The notes below the pieces were generated by a model. It ran no database searches and was not told the origin of the DNA. It was given only the letters and a program-made list of their open reading frames with translations. DNA of 64,000 bases from Paenibacillus prosopidis (lineage in GTDB: Bacteria; Bacillota; Bacilli; Paenibacillales; Paenibacillaceae): contig NZ_QPJD01000013.1 in the NCBI RefSeq assembly GCF_003337375.1, forward strand, positions 165,148 to 229,147, written 5' to 3'. Positions 25,021 to 32,962 of this stretch are shown here, one piece after another. The position numbers were made by a program, and so were the translations under genes. Each line of letters starts with the position of its first letter. Within the stretch, counting starts at the first letter, position 1.

Positions 25021-27483
25021 ATGTTGAGGAAGTCCTTTAATGACGGATGGTTGTTCTCAAAAGGTGCGGGAGGTTTGAGTCTTTCGAGAGCGGTTCCAGA
25101 AGTGGAGATCAATTTGCCTCACGATGCCATGATCCTGGAAGAAAGAAATCCTGACTGTAAGAACCAGAATAATACTGGGTTCTACCCAGGCGGGAACTAC
25201 ACCTATAAGAAAAAATTCTATGTGCCGCATGAATATGCGGAAAAAAACGTGATCTTCGAATTCGAAGGCGTCTATATGAACGCGATGGTCTATATCAATG
25301 GCGATTTTGCGGGGAAGTGCCCTTACGGGTACAGCAACTTTTATGTGAAGGCCAACCGCTTCTTGAAAATGGGCGCGGATAATGAAATCAAGGTGCTTGT
25401 GAAGAATGGCGCAGAATCCAATTCCAGATGGTATACGGGAAGCGGAATCTATAGAAATGTCCATATGATGGTAGGCGACCTGCTTTACATCAAGGAAGAC
25501 GGTGTAAAGATTACAACGCCGGACATAGCGGAAGACCAGGCAATCGTTGAGGTCGGAACCGTTGTGGAATATGAAGGCTTGCAGTCGCGGCGGGCTCATG
25601 TTCATACAGAAATACAGGATGCCGATGGCCGAGTGGTTGCATCTGACAAGGTGCCTGTAACGGTTTTCTCCGGCGAATCGGTAACCGTTCGACAAAAGCT
25701 ATTTGTTCAGGAGCCGAAACTATGGTCAGGAGAGCATCCGAACTTATATTTCTGTTATTCCAAGATCCTTGTCGATAATCAGGTCATCGACGAAGATAAG
25801 AACCATTTCGGCATACGGAAGCTGCAGCTGGATACAAAGCACGGTCTAAGGATCAATGGCGAGGTTGTGAAGCTTAGAGGAGCCTGCGTTCACCATGACA
25901 ATGGCGTGATCGGAGCAAGCACCTTTGAACGAGCAGAGGAGAGACGCATAGAAATTTTGAAAGAGTCAGGATTCAACTCGATTCGAAGCGCGCATCAGCC
26001 GATGTCCAAGGCTATGCTGGATGCTTGCGACCGGCTCGGTATGCTGGTGATGGATGAAACCTTCGATACGTGGAACGCATGCAAGACGGATTTCGACTAT
26101 GGCCTCTATTTCCAGGAATGGTGGGAACGAGACGTACAGGCGATGGTCGAGAAAGACTACAATCATCCGAGTGTCATCATGTATTGCATCGGGAATGAGA
26201 TTCCGGAGGCTGCAACTGGGATCGGCGCAAGCTTGAACCGGCAAATGGCCGAGATGGTCCGTTCCTTGGACGGAACCAGATTCATCACTAGCTCCGTTAA
26301 CGGCTGGTTATGCATTATGGATCGTTTGGGCGAAATCATGGCTAGCTTCGCAGGAGACAATCAAGGAGCAGCGGCCGGTACAGACCAGGTGGAAACGAAT
26401 GAGATTAATACGGTCATGTCGACGCTGATCGGCCGCATGAACCAAATCGTGAGACATCCTAGCGTAGGCGAGGTAACGGAGGAAGCTTTTGCCGGAGTCG
26501 ATGTCGCGGGATATAACTATATGAACGGCCGTTACGAGATGGATAAGGATTTGTACCCGAATCGGGTCATCTGCGGTACGGAGACGATGCCGAGAGATAT
26601 CGACGTCAACTGGAGATTGACCAAGGCGAACAGCCATATTATCGGGGATTTTACATGGACAGGCTGGGATTATCTTGGTGAAGCAGGTATCGGAAAGATT
26701 GATTATACGCTAGATGAAAGTAGAGGGATTTACGGCGCGTATCCCTGGTATATCGCGTACTGCGGCGATATTGACATTACAGGCAATCGCAGACCGGCTT
26801 CCTACTATCGCGAAATCGTCTGGGGATTGAGACAAGAGCCTTACATTGCCGTTCAAAGGCCGGAACGCTACCATGATAAATTCATGAATTCCGCTTGGTC
26901 TTGGAGCGATTCGATCGCCAGTTGGACATGGCCGGGTTCGGAAGACAAACCCGTTAAGGTTGAAATCTATTCCGATGCCGAAGAGGTGGAATTGCTGGTG
27001 AACGGCAAGTCTATCGGTAAAGCGGCCGCGGGTGAATCGAACCGGTTTAAAGCGATTTTCGAAACGGTATACACACCGGGTGAACTTGCAGCCGTTTCTT
27101 ATACGAACGGAGAAGAAACCGGGCGCATGGTGCTGCAGACGGCAGGTAAAGGACTCGAGCTGAAGCTGGAAAATGACCGTGCAGAGCTGCAAGCCACTGG
27201 TGCGGACTTAGCTTACATCATGATTTCTCTTACTGATGAGAATGGCATCCTGCAGACTGCTGCAGACCGTAAAGTATCGATTTCGGTTGAAGGAGCGGGG
27301 ACGCTGCAAGGGTTCGGCAGCGCAGACCCTAAGAGCCAAGAGAATTTCTATGATACCGAAAGAACGACGTTTGACGGCAAAGTGCTCGCGGTTGTTCGTT
27401 CCCATTCGGAAGCGGGAACGATTACGGTGACTGCATCAGCGGAAGGATGCGCACCGAAAAGGATTACGATTCAGGTTAGTTAG
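25021..27483 (+). CDS. GH2-family glycosidase (beta-galactosidase/glucuronidase-like)
   Basis: ATG 25021 follows GAAGGGGG and gives 820 residues; the in-frame ATG at 24955 overlaps the promoter -10 and is rejected. Domain order is a sugar-binding jelly roll (GFYPGGNYTYKKKFYVP; YINGDFAGKCPYGYSNF), an Ig-like domain, and a TIM barrel with LRGACVHHDNGVIG and IRSAHQPMS. The acid/base is in YCIGNEIPE and the nucleophile is probably in ICGTETMPRD. Two further beta-sandwich domains follow (EEVELLVNGKSIGKAAAG; GAGTLQGFGSADPKSQE). No signal peptide is seen. GH2 membership is firm; the sugar is not determined. It heads a site-A operon with the GH3 gene and the esterase-like gene. Confidence 0.88.
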   Translation: MLRKSFNDGWLFSKGAGGLSLSRAVPEVEINLPHDAMILEERNPDCKNQNNTGFYPGGNYTYKKKFYVPHEYAEKNVIFEFEGVYMNAMVYINGDFAGKCPYGYSNFYVKANRFLKMGADNEIKVLVKNGAESNSRWYTGSGIYRNVHMMVGDLLYIKEDGVKITTPDIAEDQAIVEVGTVVEYEGLQSRRAHVHTEIQDADGRVVASDKVPVTVFSGESVTVRQKLFVQEPKLWSGEHPNLYFCYSKILVDNQVIDEDKNHFGIRKLQLDTKHGLRINGEVVKLRGACVHHDNGVIGASTFERAEERRIEILKESGFNSIRSAHQPMSKAMLDACDRLGMLVMDETFDTWNACKTDFDYGLYFQEWWERDVQAMVEKDYNHPSVIMYCIGNEIPEAATGIGASLNRQMAEMVRSLDGTRFITSSVNGWLCIMDRLGEIMASFAGDNQGAAAGTDQVETNEINTVMSTLIGRMNQIVRHPSVGEVTEEAFAGVDVAGYNYMNGRYEMDKDLYPNRVICGTETMPRDIDVNWRLTKANSHIIGDFTWTGWDYLGEAGIGKIDYTLDESRGIYGAYPWYIAYCGDIDITGNRRPASYYREIVWGLRQEPYIAVQRPERYHDKFMNSAWSWSDSIASWTWPGSEDKPVKVEIYSDAEEVELLVNGKSIGKAAAGESNRFKAIFETVYTPGELAAVSYTNGEETGRMVLQTAGKGLELKLENDRAELQATGADLAYIMISLTDENGILQTAADRKVSISVEGAGTLQGFGSADPKSQENFYDTERTTFDGKVLAVVRSHSEAGTITVTASAEGCAPKRITIQVS

Positions 27484-27528
27484 AGTAAGAATGTCCAGCG
27501 TAAAATAATAATGACAGGAGTGGTTCAT

Positions 27529-29922
27529 TTGGAGACTGCTAGAAATGATAAAAGTTCTATTGAGGCTCGCGTGGAAGATCTGCTTAGCCGAATGACGTTA
27601 GAACAAAAAATGACTCAATTGCAATGCATGATGGTTAGGGGGAATCCCGACGAATCGCTCGCTTATTTTCCCGAGGGGGTAGGTCAACTCACACAAATGG
27701 GCGGCAGCAAAAGTATGGAGGCCAACGTCGCTTTTGCAAAAGAAGCGCAGGATATCGTTACAAAGTCGAACAGCTTCGGAATCCCTGCCTTATTGCATTG
27801 CGAAGCGGTAACGGGTGTAAACGTCACAGGAGCAACGACATTCCCGTCCGCGATCGGTCTTGGAGCAACTTGGAATCCCGAAACCGTAGAAGAAATGTCT
27901 GAGATTATTCGTGATCAAATGCTGGCCATCGGCGTGCGGCAGGCCTTATCGCCAGTTATGGACATTGCCCGCGATCCCCGCTGGGGGAGAGTAGGCGAAA
28001 CCTACGGTGAAGATCCCACGCTGTCCGCTGCAATGAGCGTAGCTTTTACTAGAGGATTGCAGGGCGATGAGCTGCAAGAGGGCGTCGTTGCAACCGCGAA
28101 ACATTTTTTGGGTTATGGATTTGGAGAGGGAGGCCTGAATATGGCTTCCAATCCGATTCCTCCCCGCGAACTTCGGGAGGTCTATGCTAAACCATTCCAG
28201 GCAGCGATAACCGAAGCCGGGTTAGAATCTGTCATGAATTCCTACGGAGCCATTGACGGCGAACTGATTATCAAGTCTAAGCGTATTTTAAACGACCTTT
28301 TGCGCGATGAAATGGGTTTTGAGGGTATTGTCGTCGGCGATTATATGTCTATCAACAGAATCGTGGACCTAAAGCTGGCCCCAGATCCGGCTGTCGGAGG
28401 AATCGAAGCTATAAAGGCAGGGTTGGATGTCGAATTGCCTTATCCGTATGGCTATTCAAGAGGTCTCCTCGCGGCAGTTAAGGAAGGGTTGTTGGATGAG
28501 AGTTTCATAGATAGGGCCGTCCGAAGGGTGCTTCAAACCAAATTCAAACTAGGCTTATTCGAGAATCCCTATCCAAGAGAAGAATTGCTGGAAGAAGCTT
28601 ATGGAAGTGAACGTACTATCGATCATAATCTCAAAGCTGCACGCGAATCCATAGTGCTTCTAAAAAATGAAGGGATCCTCCCGTTAGACAAAAACATCAA
28701 GAAAATTGCGGTAATAGGCCCGCACGCGAACTCGCTCCGATTGTTGTTCGGCTGCTACACCTACCCCGCCACGCTTGAAATGGGCCTAAATGGAGAATCA
28801 AACCAAATGGCTGGCATAATTGCTGGTGAAGCAAACAGCGAGAGTTTTGATGCGGAGAAATGTTATGAAGGCAGCAGAATCTATCGGGAACTGCCGTTGG
28901 TAACCGAGACGATCAATCAATTGTACGGAGACAAAACGCCTACCATCCTAGCTTCGATCAAAGCAAAATGTCCTCATGCTCATGTTGTATATGTACAAGG
29001 ATGCGACATCGCGGGGACGAACCGCGATGGCTTCGAGGCGGCTGTGAACGCGGCTAAGGATGCCGATGTCGTCATTCTTACTCTGGGAGGCAAGTACGGA
29101 TGGGGCCGAAGCTGTACGACTGGCGAAGGCATCGACAGTACGGATATCGGTTTGAACGGAGTGCAGGAAGAGCTGGCAAAAGTTATTTTTGAAACGGATA
29201 CTCCTGCCGTTGTCGTTCATATGGATGCGAAACCGCTATCGAGTGAATTTATCACCGAGCGCTACCCGGCTATTATCGAGAATTGGTTCCCGGGAGACAC
29301 CGGAGGAGCGGCTCTGGCGGATGTATTGTTCGGAGATTATAATCCGGCTGGACGATTGCCGATTACCGCAGCCAGAAATGCAGGCCAGATCCCGATTTAT
29401 GCCATGCATCGAAAAGGCGACAGCTATATACCAATCAAAGGAATGGTCCTGAGCAGATACATTCAAGGCCCGAAAAAACCCTTGTTTTATTTTGGCGATG
29501 GTAAGAGCTATACCACTTTCGAGTATTCGGATTTACAGATGGATAAAGCGGTTCAATCGGATGGTACACTGAATCTATCCTGTAAGATTACAAATACGGG
29601 CACGATGGATGGTGACGAAGTCATACAGTTATATGTAACGGATGAAATCTCAAGTATGCTGCGTCCCAATATGGAATTAGCCGGCTTTAAGAGATTATCG
29701 GTAAAGGCCGGGCAAACGAAAACCGTGCATTTTGCGATTAAAGCGGATCAGTTTGCATTTTTGGATGCGGATATGAAATGGATTGTCGAGGCAGGAGAAA
29801 TGACCGTACGTGTCGGTGCCTCTTCTAATGACATTCGGCTTAGCGATACGTTCGAAATTAAGGATACAGCTTATATCGATGCTAAAAAAAGAGGGTTTTA
29901 CGCCAATGCAAAAGTGACCTAA
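27529..29922 (+). CDS. GH3-family glycosidase (beta-xylosidase/beta-glucosidase-like)
   Basis: The protein has about 797 residues. TTG 27529 with AGGAG nine bases upstream is preferred over ATG 27511, which has no ribosome binding site. The (beta/alpha)8 domain starts with VEDLLSRMTLEQKMTQLQ and has RDPRWGRVGETYGEDP, TAKHFLGYG, and the nucleophile loop FEGIVVGDYMSI. The alpha/beta sandwich follows (IAVIGPHANSLRLLFG; VVILTLGGKYGWGRS) with NWFPGDTGGAALADVLFGDYNPAGRLPIT, and a C-terminal fibronectin-like domain (CKITNTGTMDGDEVIQLYV). It is cytoplasmic and lies 45 bp after the GH2 gene in the same operon. Activity on xylosides or arabinosides is inferred from context. Confidence 0.9.
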   Translation: METARNDKSSIEARVEDLLSRMTLEQKMTQLQCMMVRGNPDESLAYFPEGVGQLTQMGGSKSMEANVAFAKEAQDIVTKSNSFGIPALLHCEAVTGVNVTGATTFPSAIGLGATWNPETVEEMSEIIRDQMLAIGVRQALSPVMDIARDPRWGRVGETYGEDPTLSAAMSVAFTRGLQGDELQEGVVATAKHFLGYGFGEGGLNMASNPIPPRELREVYAKPFQAAITEAGLESVMNSYGAIDGELIIKSKRILNDLLRDEMGFEGIVVGDYMSINRIVDLKLAPDPAVGGIEAIKAGLDVELPYPYGYSRGLLAAVKEGLLDESFIDRAVRRVLQTKFKLGLFENPYPREELLEEAYGSERTIDHNLKAARESIVLLKNEGILPLDKNIKKIAVIGPHANSLRLLFGCYTYPATLEMGLNGESNQMAGIIAGEANSESFDAEKCYEGSRIYRELPLVTETINQLYGDKTPTILASIKAKCPHAHVVYVQGCDIAGTNRDGFEAAVNAAKDADVVILTLGGKYGWGRSCTTGEGIDSTDIGLNGVQEELAKVIFETDTPAVVVHMDAKPLSSEFITERYPAIIENWFPGDTGGAALADVLFGDYNPAGRLPITAARNAGQIPIYAMHRKGDSYIPIKGMVLSRYIQGPKKPLFYFGDGKSYTTFEYSDLQMDKAVQSDGTLNLSCKITNTGTMDGDEVIQLYVTDEISSMLRPNMELAGFKRLSVKAGQTKTVHFAIKADQFAFLDADMKWIVEAGEMTVRVGASSNDIRLSDTFEIKDTAYIDAKKRGFYANAKVT

Positions 29923-29962
29923 GGCGACTATATAAAATATTCCAGTTTTCTAGGAGGACATT

Positions 29963-31972
29963 ATGATAATACGCGAAGAAGATAACGCGTTAGACCCACA
30001 GTTCGTGCAGCCCTTTGTAGACATCGATGAATGGCGGGATCAGCCGGTGCACCATCGGTACATCCACGGCGGATTCGAAGGTTCTAACACTCGATTTTCG
30101 TATTATTTCCCGTCTGAAGCAGATTATGAGCGACGCTTCTTTCATTTCGTCGCGCCTGTTCAAGGCAGCGAGAACGCGTCTCAAAAGAACGATGACGCGA
30201 TTGGCATGGCCATTTCCAGCGGGGCCTATTTCGTAGAATCCAACATGGGCGGCATGTCCCCTGACCCTACCCTTGTATATCGCGCGAGCGCTGCCGTAGC
30301 GCAGTATTCTCGGGTGAAAGCAGCGGAATTGTTCGGCCCCCACCGCCCATACGGTTACATCTACGGCGGTAGCGGCGGCGGTTTCAAGACCATGAGCTTA
30401 ATGGAAAACACAACAGGCGTTTGGGACGGCGCAGTGCCCTTCGTCATCGGGACGCCCATGTCGATTCCGAATGTCTTCACGGTACGCGTCCACGCCATGC
30501 GAATCCTCAAGGATAAGTTCCCTGCGATTATTGACGCACTGGAGCCTGGAGGCAGCGGGGATATGTATGCCGGATTGAACGAAGAAGAGAGACAAGCGCT
30601 TGAAGAAGTGACCAGAATGGGGTTCCCGCCTAAGGCCTGGTTTGCTTATCGAGAAATCGGGGACGGTGCGCTGACGGTTCTTACTCCGGCCGTGATGCAG
30701 ATGGACCCCTCCTATTTCGAAGATTACTGGACCGTCCCCGGATACCTAGGCTCCGACCCCGAAAGCTCGGCTTCTCGGGCGCGTCTTCAATTCAAAACCG
30801 TCATCACGGAGGTCATTAAGCCCCAAGAGCAAAGTGATACAGAATCGGATAAAGCGATGAACATGGGCGTCGACGAAGCGTGGAAAATGCTTTCGGAGGG
30901 TGAGGGGGCCGCACCTTCCTTCAGAGTGGAAAGTGTACCTGCGGGGGATGTCTATTTGGATGGCGCATTCATCCGAATCACTAGCGGCGAGGCCGCAGGC
31001 CTGAAAATCCCTTTCGGGCGGATCAACGGAAACGTTGTCACCTTCGGGGAGGCATTCGGATTTTTCACGTCCGTTCAAAGCTTGGATATCATTAAGCCGG
31101 GCGACGAGATCGTGCTGGACAATTCGGACTACATCGCCCTTCAGACATATCACCGGCACCAGGTTCCGACCCCCGATTATTCCGTGTGGAATCAGTATCG
31201 GGACGAGAGCGGGGAGCCGCTATATCCGCAGCGTTCCTTCCTAGTGGGGCCTGCCGTTGCCTACGGAGGGGCAGGCTCGGTTCAGAGCGGCCGTTATGAA
31301 GGGAAGATGATTGTCCTGCAGACGTTGATGGACGAGAGCGCGTTCCCATGGCAAGCGGATTGGTATCGGACCAAAGTCAAAGAAGCCGTAGGAGAGAAAC
31401 TGGATGAACGGTTTAGACTTTGGTTTGTGGATCATTCGCTGCACGCCGATACGAGTTCGAACGAAGTATTGGACGGGCTCCATATTGTAAACTACGTTCC
31501 TGCCCTGCATCAGGCGCTTCGCGATTTGAGCGCTTGGGTCGAAAGAGGGGTTAACCCTCCTGCTAGTACCAGCTATGAGGTAGTCGACGGTCAGGTAATC
31601 GTTCCGTCCAAAGCCGCTGATCGCAAAGGCATTCAGCCCGTTATTACCCTGAATGCCAACGGTAGCGAGCGTACAGAGGTTTCCGTAGGCGAAACCGTCT
31701 TCTTCAAGGCAGAGATCGAGGTTCCGCCGAATACAGGGAAGATCGTATCCGCACAATGGGATTTTGAAGGGCAAGCAACTTTTTCGATGGAGGCGACTAT
31801 CAGCTACGTCAATGAAGAGGGATCGCAAGCGGTTGTGGAAGCGTCCTATTCGTTCCCCCAACCCGGCACATACTTCCCCGTATTGCGCGCAGCGTCCAAC
31901 AGGGAAGGTAATAGCAGTGATCCGTATACGCAAGTAATGACTCTTTGCCGTGTACGGGTCGTGGTCCAATAA
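29963..31972 (+). CDS. Large alpha/beta-hydrolase (esterase/tannase-like) with C-terminal PKD-like domain
   Basis: TAGGAGGA precedes ATG 29963; the protein has 669 residues and no signal peptide. YIYGGSGGGFKTMSLMENT has the nucleophile-elbow pattern of an alpha/beta hydrolase, and DGAVPFVIGTP follows as in tannase/feruloyl esterase relatives. The last 110 residues (SVGETVFFKAEIE; SAQWDFEGQ; YSFPQPGTYFPVLRA) look like a PKD/Ig-like domain. It is the third gene of the site-A operon, so removal of acyl groups such as acetyl or feruloyl from xylo-oligosaccharides is a reasonable guess. A different activity cannot be excluded. Confidence 0.6.
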   Translation: MIIREEDNALDPQFVQPFVDIDEWRDQPVHHRYIHGGFEGSNTRFSYYFPSEADYERRFFHFVAPVQGSENASQKNDDAIGMAISSGAYFVESNMGGMSPDPTLVYRASAAVAQYSRVKAAELFGPHRPYGYIYGGSGGGFKTMSLMENTTGVWDGAVPFVIGTPMSIPNVFTVRVHAMRILKDKFPAIIDALEPGGSGDMYAGLNEEERQALEEVTRMGFPPKAWFAYREIGDGALTVLTPAVMQMDPSYFEDYWTVPGYLGSDPESSASRARLQFKTVITEVIKPQEQSDTESDKAMNMGVDEAWKMLSEGEGAAPSFRVESVPAGDVYLDGAFIRITSGEAAGLKIPFGRINGNVVTFGEAFGFFTSVQSLDIIKPGDEIVLDNSDYIALQTYHRHQVPTPDYSVWNQYRDESGEPLYPQRSFLVGPAVAYGGAGSVQSGRYEGKMIVLQTLMDESAFPWQADWYRTKVKEAVGEKLDERFRLWFVDHSLHADTSSNEVLDGLHIVNYVPALHQALRDLSAWVERGVNPPASTSYEVVDGQVIVPSKAADRKGIQPVITLNANGSERTEVSVGETVFFKAEIEVPPNTGKIVSAQWDFEGQATFSMEATISYVNEEGSQAVVEASYSFPQPGTYFPVLRAASNREGNSSDPYTQVMTLCRVRVVVQ

Positions 31973-31989
31973 CAGACATCAGCAATGCA

Positions 31990-32032
31990 GGCTGTCCAAG
32001 ATCATCAATATGGCCTTGGACAGCCTCTATTT
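31990..32032 (+). terminator. Rho-independent terminator of the GH2-GH3-esterase operon
   Basis: GGCTGTCCAAG (31990-32000) pairs perfectly with CTTGGACAGCC (32015-32025), followed by TCTATTTGTT. Confidence 0.8.
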
Positions 32033-32050
32033 GTTATTCCTAAACAAAAA

Positions 32051-32115
32051 GTCGTAAAAGTACTAGTCGAATAGTCGTCATACTGTTAGTCGAGCTTCAT
32101 GCATTGCAATAAGAT
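32051..32115 (+). promoter_or_regulatory. Tandem operator plus -10 (regulon site B), upstream of the SDR operon
   Basis: GTCGTAAAAGTACTA (32051-32065) and GTCGTCATACTGTTA (32074-32088) are 23 bp apart. After 21 bp comes TAAGAT (32110-32115). The second repeat is identical to that of site A, and TGCAATAAGATGA surrounds the -10. Confidence 0.8.
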
Positions 32116-32165
32116 GAATAACATAGGCAAGACACGCACCATAGAACATGAGGAGGCGTAACAAA

Positions 32166-32927
32166 TTGAAATTAAACCATAAAGTCGCGGTCGTTACCGG
32201 GGCTGCATCGGGTATGGGCAAAGCGATTGCGGAGCTGTATGCCAAGGAAGGTGCCAAGGTTGTAGTTGCAGATTTGAACGAAGTCGCGATCTTCGCCGTT
32301 GTCGACGGAATCAATCAGGCTGGGGGAACCGCGATCGGCATCACAGCCAACGTGATGAAGGAAGAAGAGATTCAAGCAATGGTAGACAAGGCAGTTGAGC
32401 AATTCGGAAGCGTAGACATCCTCGTGAACAATGCTGGTATCATGGACGGCTTCCGCTTGATCGACACCGTTGAGGATGATCTATGGAATAGGGTAATCGA
32501 CATCAATCTGACCGGACCTATGCGAGCCATTCGGAAGGCGCTTCCGATCATGCTCGCGAAAGGTGAGGGCATCATCATCAATATCGCCTCGACTGCGGGT
32601 ATTACAGGCGGAAAGGGTGGTGTAGCGTATACGGCATCCAAGCATGGCCTCGTAGGCTTGACCAAGAATGTCGGCTATATGCATGCGAAGTCCGGTATCC
32701 GCTGCAATGCTATTGCACCCGGAGGGGTGCGGACCAATATCGTTCATACGCTGGGCAATATCGATATGGCAGGCATGAAAACCTTCAGGGAAGGCGAGGG
32801 AACGCAAAGGCTGGAAGCGGTGGATCCGATTGAGATCGCCAATATAGCCCTCTTCCTAGCGTCAGAGGATTCACGTTTCATTAATGGGGCCGTGATCGCT
32901 GCCGACGGCGGTTGGACGGCATATTAA
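32166..32927 (+). CDS. Short-chain dehydrogenase/reductase, TTG start
   Basis: TTG 32166 lies about ten bases after GAGGAGG and gives 253 residues beginning MKLNHKVAVVTGAASGMG; the ATG at 32148 overlaps the ribosome binding site. It has the nucleotide-binding TGxxxGxG motif, NNAGIMDG, catalytic Ser in NIASTAG and YTASK, and a C-terminal FINGAVIAADGGW. It is a classical SDR. In this operon (site B, before GH106-like and GH10 genes) it may oxidise or reduce a released sugar; the substrate is not evident. Confidence 0.9.
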   Translation: MKLNHKVAVVTGAASGMGKAIAELYAKEGAKVVVADLNEVAIFAVVDGINQAGGTAIGITANVMKEEEIQAMVDKAVEQFGSVDILVNNAGIMDGFRLIDTVEDDLWNRVIDINLTGPMRAIRKALPIMLAKGEGIIINIASTAGITGGKGGVAYTASKHGLVGLTKNVGYMHAKSGIRCNAIAPGGVRTNIVHTLGNIDMAGMKTFREGEGTQRLEAVDPIEIANIALFLASEDSRFINGAVIAADGGWTAY

Positions 32928-32962
32928 ACGGTTATTAACCTGCAATAAGGAGCGAATGATAC

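Noticed and set aside
31241..31969. 242-codon minus-strand open frame
   Set aside because: Antisense shadow of the esterase-like gene; the translation has no recognisable motif.
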